Positions 1 to 9,412 are shown, numbered from the stretch's first letter. The stretch is DNA of 64,000 bases from an uncultured Clostridia bacterium (GCA_937992055.1 CALKLQ010000041.1:1-64000), one strand, 5' to 3'. Notes: generated by a model not told the origin, from the letters alone. Translations and numbers: made by a program.

Positions 1-110
1 CTTATGCTGACCTTTGGTGCACTTGCTGCCGCATACACTCCAACACACATGACGAATATGCTCATCATCAGTGTCAGTGCACTTAAAACTACTTTTTTTA
101 TTCTTTTCAT
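1..110 (-). CDS. Secreted protein, N-terminal fragment (runs off the window)
   Basis: On the minus strand an ATG at 110-108 follows a strong ribosome site (AGGAGGT, spacing about 4). It opens a frame that stays open to the window edge. The visible 36 or so residues start MKRIKKVVLS, continue with a hydrophobic stretch, and reach VYAAASAP, a good signal-peptidase I site. The protein is therefore exported. Nothing of the mature domain is visible, so no function is given. Its upstream region is the repeat-rich non-coding stretch that follows. Confidence 0.75.
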   Translation of the reverse strand, partial: MKRIKKVVLSALTLMMSIFVMCVGVYAAASAPKVSI

Positions 111-634
111 TTTACCTCCTTTGTGGCTGTGCCACTTTCTTTTGATAAGACTTTGTTAGATAATGTATTTTAACCTTCTAACCTAGTCTTTTTTTTGTCA
201 TATCTAAAACCTAAATATAGATTTGACAAAATTCTTCTGTTGTTATTTTCTCTAATATTTATCTTTTTATTAATTTTTAAAGACAAATCTTAGTTACAAC
301 CTTATTATATCATTTTGTTTTTGCTCAAATTGTTCTACGTTTGTTTTACCTTCCATCTAATTGCAAAATATTATTCACTCTTTTTTCGTTTCTTCTCTTA
401 AGTGGCTAAGCCACATTTTAATCATCCAACCGTGTGTTATAAAAATTTAATCTTTCGTACTTCTTATATCACGATCGCTTTCCAAGTGAGCGAGATTTGT
501 GAGAATTATGTTATTACAAGCGAGATATGATTTGCGGAATGATTCTGCAGACATCACACTTGATGTCGAAGCCCAAATGTAGCAAACATATCGAGTGAAG
601 TATTAAAACATAATTATAACTAATCGAGTGTAAG

Positions 635-643
635 TTATCCACA
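635..643 (+). promoter_or_regulatory. Perfect DnaA-box 9-mer
   Basis: TTATCCACA matches the DnaA-box consensus exactly. A second copy lies on the opposite strand at 760-768, in AT-rich non-coding DNA. Two boxes alone do not make an origin, and no dnaA or dnaN lies nearby. Confidence 0.4.
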
Positions 644-759
644 TTTTTTCTCTTTTTCTCTTTTGCTCTTAAATGGTCATTTTATTCTACCCCCCCCGCA
701 ACTTTGTCAAGCATTTTGCTTCACTTCCTTATTTTTTTTAATTTTTTCTCTTCCCACAT

Positions 760-768
760 TGTGGATAA
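760..768 (-). promoter_or_regulatory. Perfect DnaA-box 9-mer, opposite orientation
   Basis: TGTGGATAA is the reverse complement of TTATCCACA. It faces the box at 635-643 across about 115 bp of AT-rich DNA. It may be a DnaA titration or regulatory site; this is an inference. Confidence 0.4.
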
Positions 769-1318
769 GTGAGTGGCGCAGCCAGTGGCATAGCCACTTT
801 TTGTTGTCAATCTGTGAGTAACTAAAATTTGGATTTATCACAATATTGATATTTAAAAATGAGCGAGGTGGCGCAGCCACTTTCTTATTTTTTAATTGTG
901 TATGACATAAATTTAGATTTGTGGACTTCTTATATCACCATCTCTTCCCCAAGTGAGCGAGGTGACATAGCCACTTTTTATTGTCAATCTGTAATTAACT
1001 AAAATTTGGATTTTATGGCAATTCTTAATACACTTCTATTTTTAAATTAAATAAGTGAAACAGACAGTTTTTATACTTTTTATTTTATTTCATAATCACT
1101 TGGGAGCGTAGCGAAATAACTTTTATAAATGAAAATTATTATTTTCTATTTATCCATCACCGAGCCACTATTCATATATTCAATCTATATCTATTACGAC
1201 CGCTTTTCAAGTGAGCAAGGTGGCACAGTCACTTTTTAATCATCTATTCATATAATGGCACATCTGTCTTTATATTTAAACTTATAAATTTATAGCTAAT
1301 AAAAACCTATAAAATTTT

Positions 1319-1348
1319 CAAAAAAAGAACCGCCCAGTAAGCAGTTCT
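1319..1348 (-). terminator. Rho-independent terminator of the lipoprotein gene
   Basis: Inverted arms AGAACCGC (1326-1333) and GCAGTTCT (1341-1348) are followed, in the minus-strand direction, by a T-run (1325-1319). It sits directly after the stop of the lipoprotein gene. Confidence 0.75.
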
Positions 1349-1365
1349 CTTAATTTTATTTAAAA

Positions 1366-3195
1366 TTAATACCAAAGATAAAATTGTCCTGTTTTAACGC
1401 TTCCGTCTTCTGATTGTTTTTCCTCACTATAATATTTTAAAGTTTTTCCGTTTTCAAGTTCGATTTCTTTTACCTTTTTTTCTTCCAAATCAAAATTATT
1501 TATTGGTCTAATAGTTTTAATATTTTTCTTAGGTGGATCAATCTTTAAATAGTCGTCTTGATTAGGTTTTTTAGAAAATTCAGGTTTAGCATTTGCCTCA
1601 AATTTTGCAACCTTTTCATGTCCCATTTTTTCTAATAAATTATTATTTTTAGATTTTGTAAAATTATTTAAATTTTCATTTTTTTCATTATTAGAATCAT
1701 TATTAGTATTATTATTTAAATTTTCTAAATTTTTATCATTATTATTTAAATTTTCAGCTTGTTTTTTATTTTCTTTTTCAATATTTGGTTTGTTTTCTAT
1801 ATTTTTTTGATTATTTATATCATTATTTTTAGTTATATTTTTCTCACGAAAATTTTGAATAGTATTTTTATTTTCTTGTATATTATTTACCTTTTGAGTA
1901 GTTGATTGATTTGAATCTATACATCTAACACAATTACCGTTTTCGTCATAGCAATATTTATCTACGCAGTTTCCGCTTTTATCAAAGCAATCAAATCCAA
2001 TACAATTTCCGTTTTGGTCATAACAGTATTTTATGCAATTACCATTTTCATCGTAAATACAACCATTATTGTTTTGAGAATTATTTAATATCCCGTCTAA
2101 AATTGGATATAAAGCAGAGTTATTATCACAATTATCACAACCATTTAAACAATTTTCTAATTGATTTAAACAACCTAAAATATTATTAAAATATGTCATT
2201 CTTGTATCAAGACAATTTACTAATCTAACATATTTACTACTAAGTTGTTCAACATTGCCAGTATAATTTGTTTTTAAGCTTTTTACAGAATTTAGTTCGT
2301 TTTTAACTTCATTTCTTGAAAGGTTTATTCTATTCAAATTAGTATTTATGTTGTCTAATAAACTATTAATAGATTTAATTTGGGTTTCGCTTAAATCATA
2401 TTTATCATTCTTAACTTGATTTGCAAGAGTTTGAACAAGACTTATATTTGCCAAAATATTATTTCTAATTTGATTAAGCTCATTATTGGTTGTAACTACT
2501 GAAGAAGCTACATTGTATAAATTGCTTAGTTTAGTAAAATACTGAGTGAGTGGTTCAACTTGATTATATTCAAGCAGGTTTGAATTTGTTTGATTATTTT
2601 GAGAGGTCATGTTTTTTGCTTTTTTATAGGTATTAATGTTTGAATTTCCAAGACCGTATGTGTTGACATTTGAAATACCTCTTCCATTGACTCCGTTCAT
2701 TCCATAACCAAATCCTTGTTGTCCAAATCCATTCATTCCATAACCATTGCCATAGCCGTTCATTCCATAGCCATTTGTAATACCATAACCATATTGTGCA
2801 TAGCCAATCTCATTAAATGCACCATTGTTAATTTCACCATAGCCAGCATAGGAATTAGTATTGTGCAATCTTCCATAAGGGTTATAGGTGTTAACATTTG
2901 ATAAATTATTATTTGCAACACCAGAATTATAATTAACTATTTGTCTTGTTGCATTATTTCCTTTTTCAGGCGTATTTATCTGATTATATGCTTTTGAATT
3001 TGTTGGCATTATGTCGTTTACAATAATCTCATCATCTTTTATTACTTGAATGTTTTTTATTGATTCGTTTAAATTATTCATTGTTCTATTAATTTTATTA
3101 ACTACATTTGCATTTGTAGAATTTCCACAAGCAACAAGAATAAAAGACATAGCAAGCACTAAAAAACAAAGAGAAATTTTTCTTATTTTTTTCAT
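1366..3195 (-). CDS. Lipoprotein with Gly/Tyr/Asn-rich and Cys-repeat regions, unknown function
   Basis: The start is ATG 3195 with a GGAGG site just upstream. This gives 609 aa and puts a lipoprotein signal (hydrophobic core, lipobox LVAC, Cys23) at the N-terminus; the frame extends further upstream but without a signal there. After the signal come a Gly/Tyr/Asn-rich low-complexity stretch with GYGMNGYG-like repeats and a predicted helical coiled-coil region. Next are about five tandem units built on YDENGNC or YDQNGNC with extra cysteines, an Asn/Lys-rich linker and a short C-terminal domain. It would be anchored to the outer face of the membrane. It is transcribed divergently from spoVAC, so a sporulation or spore-envelope role is possible but inferred only from position. 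I do not recognise the family. Confidence 0.85.
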   Translation of the reverse strand: MKKIRKISLCFLVLAMSFILVACGNSTNANVVNKINRTMNNLNESIKNIQVIKDDEIIVNDIMPTNSKAYNQINTPEKGNNATRQIVNYNSGVANNNLSNVNTYNPYGRLHNTNSYAGYGEINNGAFNEIGYAQYGYGITNGYGMNGYGNGYGMNGFGQQGFGYGMNGVNGRGISNVNTYGLGNSNINTYKKAKNMTSQNNQTNSNLLEYNQVEPLTQYFTKLSNLYNVASSVVTTNNELNQIRNNILANISLVQTLANQVKNDKYDLSETQIKSINSLLDNINTNLNRINLSRNEVKNELNSVKSLKTNYTGNVEQLSSKYVRLVNCLDTRMTYFNNILGCLNQLENCLNGCDNCDNNSALYPILDGILNNSQNNNGCIYDENGNCIKYCYDQNGNCIGFDCFDKSGNCVDKYCYDENGNCVRCIDSNQSTTQKVNNIQENKNTIQNFREKNITKNNDINNQKNIENKPNIEKENKKQAENLNNNDKNLENLNNNTNNDSNNEKNENLNNFTKSKNNNLLEKMGHEKVAKFEANAKPEFSKKPNQDDYLKIDPPKKNIKTIRPINNFDLEEKKVKEIELENGKTLKYYSEEKQSEDGSVKTGQFYLWY

Positions 3196-3203
3196 TTTAT
3201 ATC

Positions 3204-3226
3204 CTCCACAAATATTCTGTGTGGAG
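3204..3226. promoter_or_regulatory. Inverted repeat over the lipoprotein ribosome site
   Basis: CTCCACA (3204-3210) and TGTGGAG (3220-3226) form a perfect 7-bp inverted repeat in the divergent intergenic region. In the lipoprotein mRNA it would pair with the GGAGG Shine-Dalgarno sequence. It could control translation or be an operator. Both are inference. Confidence 0.35.
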
Positions 3227-3287
3227 CAATAAAAATTATACATAATTTCTTTTTCTTGGGACATAACAAATTTGAAAGGAGCAAAAT

Positions 3288-3737
3288 ATGAATGAAAAAG
3301 AGAGAAACAAGGCGTATAACAAATATGTCGAGTCTAAGATAGCAAAAACTAGACCTTGGCCAACACTTTTTAATGCATTTTGGGTTGGAGGTCTTATTTG
3401 CATGATTGGACAAGGATTTAATGATGCCCTTCTTGCAATATTTCCTACAATGGCAGAACAATCTGCCTGGGCATGGACCCTTATAATTTTAATTTTCCTT
3501 GCCTCATTTTTAACCGGTCTTGGAGTTTATGACAGAATAGGAGTTTTTGCTGGTGCTGGTTCCATTATTCCTATAACAGGTTTTTCAAATTCAATAGCCT
3601 CACCTGCCATGGAATTTAAAAATGAAGGAATTATATTTGGTTTATGTGTAAAAATGTTTACAATTGCTGGTCCCGTGATTGTAAGTGGCGTTGTTGCAAG
3701 TGTTTTAACTGGTATAATATATCTATTTATAGTCTAG
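3288..3737 (+). CDS. spoVAC: Stage V sporulation protein AC
   Basis: The 149-aa integral membrane protein has about four hydrophobic segments and the SpoVAC-type ICMIGQGF motif near residue 40. It is also known by its gene order with SpoVAD and SpoVAE downstream. In Bacillus and Clostridium, SpoVA proteins sit in the inner forespore membrane and move Ca-dipicolinate into the spore and out at germination. The ATG has an AAAGGAG site. The next gene starts 9 bp downstream, so the three genes form an operon. In known spore formers this operon is under the late forespore sigma factor. I looked for a sigma-G promoter upstream and could not identify one convincingly. Confidence 0.95.
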   Translation: MNEKERNKAYNKYVESKIAKTRPWPTLFNAFWVGGLICMIGQGFNDALLAIFPTMAEQSAWAWTLIILIFLASFLTGLGVYDRIGVFAGAGSIIPITGFSNSIASPAMEFKNEGIIFGLCVKMFTIAGPVIVSGVVASVLTGIIYLFIV

Positions 3738-3746
3738 GAGCAAATT

Positions 3747-4766
3747 ATGAATAATAAAAAACATAGAGAAAATCAAACCATATATTTTAAAAATAAGCCA
3801 GTTATTATTGGTAATTATGCTATTGTTGGTCCTAAAGAAGGTGAAGGCCCATTTTCAGATTATTTTGATTATATCATGAAAAAAGACGACTTTGGCGAAA
3901 AAACATATGAAATGGCTGAAAGAAAAATGATAGAACATGCCGTTATGGGTGCAATTAATAGCGCAAAATTAACCCCAAATCAAATTGACATGTTTTTGGC
4001 TGGTGATCTTTTAAATCAAATCATAAGCTCATCTTATGCCGCAAGGCAATTTGATATGACATATATAGGTGTTTTTGGAGCGTGTTCAACCATGGCAGAA
4101 AGTTTGGCACTTGGAGCAACATTTGTAGACGCAGGACATTTTAATAATGTTGCATGTGCTACAGTCAGTCATTTTTCAACAGCAGAAAGACAATTTAGAT
4201 ATCCTTTGGAACTTGGCAATCAAAGACCACCTACCGCACAGTGGACAGTAACCGGTTCGGGTTGTACAATCCTTTCAAATAATGGTGTTGGGCCAAGAGT
4301 TACAATGGCAACTTTTGGCAAGGTGAGCGATTACGGCATTTGCGATGTAAACAATATGGGTGCAGCCATGGCCCCAGCTGCTATGAATACACTTATTGCG
4401 CACTTTAAAGACACAAAATCAAAACCAGAAGATTATGACTTGATTGTAACTGGTGACCTTGGAAAACTAGGTGTTGAAATATTAATTGACTTAATGGAAG
4501 AAAATGGTTATAAGTTAGGAATTAATTATTGTGATTGCGGACAAATAATCTACGACCGTTCTCAATCTGTGCTAATGGGCGGAAGCGGATGTGGTTGTAG
4601 TGCCTCAATTTTAAATAGCTTTATTTTACAAAAAATGCGGGAAGGCGTTTATAATAAGGTGCTTTTTGTTGCAACTGGCGCACTACTTAGTACCCTATCT
4701 TGCCAACAAGGAGATTCTGTCCCTGGAATCGCACATGCTGTAGTCATAGAAAACGAGGTGAAATAA
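3747..4766 (+). CDS. spoVAD: Stage V sporulation protein AD
   Basis: At 339 aa this has the usual SpoVAD length and thiolase-like fold. GVFGACSTMAES near residue 110 corresponds to the family's nucleophile-loop region, and the C-terminal half contains SGCGCSAS. SpoVAD is the soluble dipicolinic-acid-binding component of the SpoVA channel and lies on the outer face of the inner spore membrane. It starts at ATG 3747 after an AGGAG site. Its stop codon TAA shares its last base with the ATG of spoVAE, so the two genes are translationally coupled. Confidence 0.95.
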   Translation: MNNKKHRENQTIYFKNKPVIIGNYAIVGPKEGEGPFSDYFDYIMKKDDFGEKTYEMAERKMIEHAVMGAINSAKLTPNQIDMFLAGDLLNQIISSSYAARQFDMTYIGVFGACSTMAESLALGATFVDAGHFNNVACATVSHFSTAERQFRYPLELGNQRPPTAQWTVTGSGCTILSNNGVGPRVTMATFGKVSDYGICDVNNMGAAMAPAAMNTLIAHFKDTKSKPEDYDLIVTGDLGKLGVEILIDLMEENGYKLGINYCDCGQIIYDRSQSVLMGGSGCGCSASILNSFILQKMREGVYNKVLFVATGALLSTLSCQQGDSVPGIAHAVVIENEVK

Positions 4767-5137
4767 TGGAAATGGTTTTAAATTATTTATGGGTTTTTCT
4801 AGTTGGAGGTTTTATTTGTATGATTGGACAAATTTTGGTTATTAAAACCAAAATTACAACTGCAAGAATTTTAGTCATTTTTGAACTTCTAGGCGTTCTT
4901 CTTGCAACTATAGGTATATTTGAACCTATAAGTGCATTTGCAAAAGCCGGAGTAAATGTTCCTATTGTTGGTTTTGGCGCCTCACTCGCTAAAGGAGCTA
5001 TTGAAGCAGTCAAGGCAAAAGGTGTTTTAGGTATTTTTACGGGTGGACTTGAAGCAACCGCTGGTGGTATTGCTGCGGCCGTGTTATTCGCCTTTATCTT
5101 CGCATTGATATTTAGAGCAAGAACAAAACAAAATTAA
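4766..5137 (+). CDS. spoVAE: Stage V sporulation protein AE
   Basis: A 123-aa membrane protein starting at ATG 4766, which overlaps the spoVAD stop by 1 nt. A longer frame back to 4700 exists, but it runs inside spoVAD and would add a Cys/Arg-rich tail foreign to the family. The sequence begins MEMVLNYLWVFLVGGFICM and is paralogous to SpoVAC (both share GGFICMIGQ or GGLICMIGQ). It fits the short SpoVAE (AEb) form. It is the third component of the Ca-DPA channel, and the operon ends at the hairpin that follows. Confidence 0.93.
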   Translation: MEMVLNYLWVFLVGGFICMIGQILVIKTKITTARILVIFELLGVLLATIGIFEPISAFAKAGVNVPIVGFGASLAKGAIEAVKAKGVLGIFTGGLEATAGGIAAAVLFAFIFALIFRARTKQN

Positions 5138-5150
5138 TTTGTTATAAATA

Positions 5151-5188
5151 AAAAATGTCAAAAGAGTTTAATATCTTTTGACATTTTT
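5151..5188. terminator. Bidirectional terminator between spoVAE and recA
   Basis: A perfect 15-bp inverted repeat: AAAAATGTCAAAAGA (5151-5165) with TCTTTTGACATTTTT (5174-5188). T-runs on both strands can terminate spoVAE from the left and recA from the right. Confidence 0.85.
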
Positions 5189-5200
5189 ATTTGAATAAAA

Positions 5201-6274
5201 CTATTCGTCTTCATCAGTTCCTAAAACTATTTCATTTGGGTTTTGTTTTACTTTTTCTAAAATCAAGCTTTCTACTTCTTCGCAAAAATCTGGATGAGTT
5301 TTAAGATATTCTTTTGCATTCTCTTTTCCTTGACCGATTTTTTCTCCTTCGTAAGAGAACCAAGCCCCAGTTTTATTAATAATATTGAATGTAACTGCCA
5401 TATCCAAAATGCAACCTTCTTTTGCAATGCCTTTACCAAAAATCATATCAAATTCAGCTACTTTAAATGGAGGAGCAAGTTTATTCTTAACAACCTTTAT
5501 TCTTGTTCTATTTCCAATAATTCCGTTGTTATCTTTAATAGCTTCGCCCTTTCTTACGTCCAACCTAATGCTAGAATAAAACTTTAATGCCTTTCCACCA
5601 GGAGTTGTTTCTGGAGAACCAAATAAAACGCCAACCTTTTCCCTTAATTGGTTAATAAAGATAACACAAGTTTTACTTTTGTTAACAATTGCGGTTAATT
5701 TTCTAAGCGCTTGCGACATGAGCCTTGCTTGCAAACCTATAGAATTTTGTCCCATTTCTCCGTCAATCTCTGCTTTAGGAGTAAGCGCAGCAACAGAGTC
5801 AACAACCACAACATCAACACCGCCAGTTCTTACCAATGTTTCACAAATATCAAGAGCTTGCTCGCCATTATCCGGTTGAGAAACATATAATTCTTCTAGC
5901 TTAACACCAAGTTTCTGTGCATACACTGGGTCAAGAGCGTGCTCAGCGTCAATAAATGCCGCAATTCCACCTAGTTTTTGAGCTTCTGCAAGAATGTGTA
6001 AAGAAACGGTTGTTTTACCTGAAGATTCAGGTCCATAAATTTCAATTATTCTTCCTCGTGGAACACCACCAACACCCAATGCCAAATCAAGAGGCAAACA
6101 ACCAGTCGGTATCACCTCCACTTGTTGAGTTGTTTGTTCGCCAAGTTTCATAATTGCGCCTTTACCAAAATCTTTTTCAATTTGCAAAATTGCTTGAGCT
6201 AAAAGTTCCTTTTTTTGTTCACTTTGAAGGTTAGCATAGTCTGGTAAAACCTTCTTTTTACTATCTTTTGCCAT
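5201..6274 (-). CDS. recA: Recombinase RecA
   Basis: 357 aa, the standard RecA length. Walker A GPESSGKT is at residues 81-88, the Walker B strand [11 protein letters not shown] follows at about 155, and the L2 loop contains [14 protein letters not shown]. The C-terminus is acidic (GTDEDE), as usual. RecA forms ATP-dependent filaments on ssDNA for homologous recombination and SOS induction. It starts at ATG 6274 with a GGAG site. It is the last gene of the ftsK-rimO-pgsA-cinA-recA cluster, an arrangement common in Clostridia. No LexA box was recognised immediately upstream. Confidence 0.98.
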   Translation of the reverse strand: MAKDSKKKVLPDYANLQSEQKKELLAQAILQIEKDFGKGAIMKLGEQTTQQVEVIPTGCLPLDLALGVGGVPRGRIIEIYGPESSGKTTVSLHILAEAQKLGGIAAFIDAEHALDPVYAQKLGVKLEELYVSQPDNGEQALDICETLVRTGGVDVVVVDSVAALTPKAEIDGEMGQNSIGLQARLMSQALRKLTAIVNKSKTCVIFINQLREKVGVLFGSPETTPGGKALKFYSSIRLDVRKGEAIKDNNGIIGNRTRIKVVKNKLAPPFKVAEFDMIFGKGIAKEGCILDMAVTFNIINKTGAWFSYEGEKIGQGKENAKEYLKTHPDFCEEVESLILEKVKQNPNEIVLGTDEDE

Positions 6275-6297
6275 AAAATCTCCTTAATTTACCTTTA

Positions 6298-7497
6298 TTA
6301 TACATTATTTCCATTAAAATTAAAATCGTTTGAACGCAGTTTTTTTATCAAATAAAAAAAACCCGCTTTGCTAACATTATTAATAATTTGCTCTCTATTG
6401 CCAGTATAAACATTTTTATATACATGAATAAACTGTCTATCTCCAATTGCTATATAACATTCACCCGCACCTCTTGTCTGGGTGTCTTCAGCGAATCCTG
6501 TTGTTGCAACAACAATGTCGCTTCCAGACTTTTCCAATGCGCCAAGAGCCATTTCGTAAGCACATTCGGCGCTCACCGCACTTTTAGAAACAAGAGTTTC
6601 TTTAGTTACATTCAAAATATTTTGTTTTGCCTCATCACTATAAACTACAAATGATTGTTTTAAAAAATTGCTTGCCCCAGAATTAAACTTAATAAATTGT
6701 CCTGCCATGTTGCCACCAGTTATTGATTCAGCAAAACAAATAGTTTTGTTTATTAAATTTAAAAGCTTTTTTGCAACCTTATAAATAGGGATATCTTCTT
6801 CTGCATAGACAAATGAGTTTATTTTTTTTAAAATGTTTTGAGCATATTCATCTAACTTATCATTTGTTGCTTTAGCTTTGATAATTATGTCAATATCCAG
6901 TCCATCTGAAAACGTCAAAATTTTAATCCCATCTCTATTTCGCATAAATTCAAACAATAAGGAATTTAACCCATCCAAACTAAGTCCAAAAGTTTTGAAA
7001 ATTATATATTTTGAATCTTCTTGTGACAAGCTTGAAATTACAGATTCGATAGCCAAATCAAAATTGTCAAGCGATAAAACTATATAGTATGAGTTGACTG
7101 CCTTAACAATATATCCCTGTTTTTCACCTTCACAAATAATTCCTCTAGCTTTAGATGGCACCTCCCATTCCTGCTTTGCTTCTTTTGTTATGGGAATATT
7201 TCTAAATTTGTAATATTTAGAAACCGCTTCTTTAAGCTTTTCATTTTCAACTATGCTATCTTGAGTTAAATTACAGACTGTTTCACTAACCCTAGCTTTA
7301 TCTTTTTCAACCACAATGATATTGATTTGCTTTTGAGTCTGTTTTAATACCTCTTCTAAATCTGGACAATAAGAAGGAAATATGACTTTTTTCTCAATAA
7401 AAAATCCTTTCTTTTTACATTCCTGTTCAATCATAAAAGGACAAGCTCGCTTGCCCATTAAAATATTGTCTGATAATATAAAAATATTAACGTTCAC
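6298..7497 (-). CDS. cinA: CinA-family protein (NMN amidohydrolase-like)
   Basis: 399 aa. The C-terminal domain (about residues 240-390) is a clear CinA/PncC domain, with AESITGG, a middle VVYSDEAK segment and ATTGFA. In characterised members it deamidates nicotinamide mononucleotide for NAD salvage. The N-terminal MoaB-like half is recognisable only by length and position: the expected GTELL-type motif reads SDNILMGK, so this half may have lost activity. The GTG start overlaps the pgsA stop by 4 nt (GTGA). It is co-transcribed with recA, 23 bp downstream, as in many Firmicutes. Confidence 0.9.
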   Translation of the reverse strand: MNVNIFILSDNILMGKRACPFMIEQECKKKGFFIEKKVIFPSYCPDLEEVLKQTQKQINIIVVEKDKARVSETVCNLTQDSIVENEKLKEAVSKYYKFRNIPITKEAKQEWEVPSKARGIICEGEKQGYIVKAVNSYYIVLSLDNFDLAIESVISSLSQEDSKYIIFKTFGLSLDGLNSLLFEFMRNRDGIKILTFSDGLDIDIIIKAKATNDKLDEYAQNILKKINSFVYAEEDIPIYKVAKKLLNLINKTICFAESITGGNMAGQFIKFNSGASNFLKQSFVVYSDEAKQNILNVTKETLVSKSAVSAECAYEMALGALEKSGSDIVVATTGFAEDTQTRGAGECYIAIGDRQFIHVYKNVYTGNREQIINNVSKAGFFYLIKKLRSNDFNFNGNNV

Positions 7498-8072
7498 TTT
7501 AACACCTGTCTATTTTTAACAAGATAGTTTATGCCTGAATAAACGGTTAGCAAGGTTGCAACAACTAAAAGAGAATAACTAAAAACAGCATAATATAACA
7601 CAAAACCTTTCATTTCTAAGCCTAAATCGTTAATAAGATAGGAAAGTATAAAAAATAAAGGCAAGGCAATATCCAAAATAATCGACTTAATCTTTCCCCA
7701 AATATCAGCTGCCAAAACAAAATTTTTGCTTGCTGCAATCTGTCTAAGACCACTAACTGTAAAATCTCTTATCAAAATTATGATTGCAATAATGACTCCA
7801 TAAGGTGCCAAAATGGTTTGGTCTGCCACAAGCAATAAGAGCGCAGATACAGAAAAGGCTTTGTCTGCAATGGGGTCCATAAGCTTTCCCAAATTTGTTA
7901 CCATATTATATTTTCTTGCAATATATCCATCAACAGCATCTGTTATGCATGCTAAAATCAAGATTACTGTTGCAATAATTTTTCCATAAGGAATAAAACT
8001 TGCCAAATAGAAAAATATAAAAAATGGAATTAAAATTATTCTTAAAAGGGTTATTTTGTTTGGAAGATTCAT
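7494..8072 (-). CDS. pgsA: CDP-diacylglycerol-glycerol-3-phosphate 3-phosphatidyltransferase
   Basis: 192-aa integral membrane enzyme with the CDP-alcohol phosphotransferase signature D-x2-D-G-x2-A-R-x8-G-x3-D-x3-D, read as DAVDGYIARKYN...GKLMDPIADK at about residues 42-65. It makes phosphatidylglycerol phosphate, the committed step to phosphatidylglycerol. Several hydrophobic helices follow the motif. The ATG overlaps the rimO stop (ATGA), so it is translationally coupled within the ftsK-recA cluster. Confidence 0.95.
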   Translation of the reverse strand: MNLPNKITLLRIILIPFFIFFYLASFIPYGKIIATVILILACITDAVDGYIARKYNMVTNLGKLMDPIADKAFSVSALLLLVADQTILAPYGVIIAIIILIRDFTVSGLRQIAASKNFVLAADIWGKIKSIILDIALPLFFILSYLINDLGLEMKGFVLYYAVFSYSLLVVATLLTVYSGINYLVKNRQVLK

Positions 8073-9412
8073 AAAATTTCTCCTATTAAATAATTATTTA
8101 TGTATGAAACAATTTTAACCCGGTATATCTGACCCAAACACAATATTTTATCTGTTTTTATCATGATCGCAAAATCAACATCGGGCGAATTGTATTCATC
8201 ATGTCCTAAATACACGTTGTCAATTTGGTTATACTCATCTATCATTACATCAATTTCTTGTCCAACTCGTTGACTATTAATGTTGTTGGCAATGTTTTGT
8301 TGAATGTTCTGTATCTTTTTCAATCTATAATTTTTAACAAATTCGCGGACCTGTTTTTTCAAAAAATAAGCTCTAGTATTTTCCTCTTTATAATATTTAA
8401 AAAAACCTACATTGTTTAGTGAGTTTTCTTTTAAAAACTCACAAAGTTTTTCAAAAGCCTTTTTAGTTTCTCCAGGATATCCAACAATAAAAGTACTTCT
8501 AATAGTAATACTTGGATATTTAGTTTTAATTTTATCAATTAATTCCCTGGTTTTAGCCTCATCCAATCTTCTATTCATGCTTTTTAAAAGAGCATCATCA
8601 ATGTGTTGTAAAGGAATATCTAAATATTTACATACTTTTTCATTTGAAGAAATGCAATCTAGTAGATTATCATCAATAAGTTCTGGGTAACAATAATGCA
8701 GTCTTATCCATTTTAATTTTTTAATTTTAGATAGATTTTCTATAAGTTCCACCAACTTATATTCACCATAAAGATCATAACCATATCTAGTAACATCTTG
8801 CGCTACTAAAATTATTTCAGAAAATCCTTGATCACAAAGCTGCTTAGCCTCTTTTAAAAGAACTTTCATATCAACAGAACGATATCTGCCCCTTATTCTG
8901 GGAATAGCGCAAAAACTACAACCGTTATTACATCCATCAGAGATTTTTAAATGAGCAAAACCAGAAGCAAATGTGGAAACTCTTCCTAAATTATTAGTTA
9001 ATTTTGAGATTTCGACATCATATAGTTTTTCGATTATATTTACAATTTTTTCGTTATCCTTAACTTGAACAAAATAATCTACCTCTGGCAAAGCATCTTG
9101 AAGTTCCATTAAATTGCGTTGAGGCAAACAACCCGTCACAATAACCTTTTCACATTTATCACTCTTTTTGCTTATGGCAAGTAATATATTATCGATTGAT
9201 TCCTGTTTTGCTGGCGTGATAAAAGAACAGGTATTAACAATAATTATTTGTGCGACATCTAAATCTGAAGTAATTTCAAATCCATATTCTTTTAACCAAA
9301 AAAGCATATGTTGTAAATCTACTTTATTTTTATCACAACCCAATGAAATTGCACTTATCTTTTTTTTCTTTAGTTCTTCCTTAGTCATTTTGATTTCCAA
9401 ATAACTCCTCAT
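8069..9412 (-). CDS. rimO: Ribosomal protein uS12 methylthiotransferase
   Basis: 447 aa, or 439 aa if translation starts at ATG 9388. Three domains are visible: an N-terminal UPF0004 domain opening with SLGCDKNKVD; a radical-SAM domain with CNNGCSFCAIP (Cx3Cx2C) at about residue 160; and a C-terminal TRAM domain. The DKN and CAIPRIRG motifs separate RimO from MiaB. RimO adds a methylthio group to the conserved Asp of ribosomal protein S12. ATG 9388 overlaps the ftsK stop by 8 nt. The upstream GAGGAG lies too far from it for ideal spacing, so the exact start is uncertain. Confidence 0.93.
   Translation of the reverse strand: MRSYLEIKMTKEELKKKKISAISLGCDKNKVDLQHMLFWLKEYGFEITSDLDVAQIIIVNTCSFITPAKQESIDNILLAISKKSDKCEKVIVTGCLPQRNLMELQDALPEVDYFVQVKDNEKIVNIIEKLYDVEISKLTNNLGRVSTFASGFAHLKISDGCNNGCSFCAIPRIRGRYRSVDMKVLLKEAKQLCDQGFSEIILVAQDVTRYGYDLYGEYKLVELIENLSKIKKLKWIRLHYCYPELIDDNLLDCISSNEKVCKYLDIPLQHIDDALLKSMNRRLDEAKTRELIDKIKTKYPSITIRSTFIVGYPGETKKAFEKLCEFLKENSLNNVGFFKYYKEENTRAYFLKKQVREFVKNYRLKKIQNIQQNIANNINSQRVGQEIDVMIDEYNQIDNVYLGHDEYNSPDVDFAIMIKTDKILCLGQIYRVKIVSYINNYLIGEIL

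Larger units (their letters stand above)
121..1318. repeat. Non-coding stretch with a degenerate GTGGC-NNN-GCCAC hairpin family
   Basis: No convincing gene is present. At least six copies of a small inverted repeat occur: 123-135, 402-414, 785-797 (with a partial copy at 774-784), 868-880, 962-974 and 1220-1232. Several lie inside a longer degenerate unit: a 'tatatcac.atc' segment, then 'caagtgagcgaggtg', then the hairpin, then 'tttttattgtcaatctg' and 'aactaaaatttggattt'. Units of this kind start near 468, 769, 926 and 1190. Copies differ by point changes, as in an old dispersed repeat (REP/MITE-like) rather than a recent duplication. Confidence 0.6.

Noticed and set aside
121..1232. CRISPR array
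   Set aside because: Repeats are degenerate and irregularly spaced, with no cas genes in the window.
121..1318. Replication origin (oriC) in the left non-coding region
   Set aside because: Only two DnaA boxes, no dnaA, dnaN or gyrB nearby, and gyrA lies over 60 kb away at the other end.
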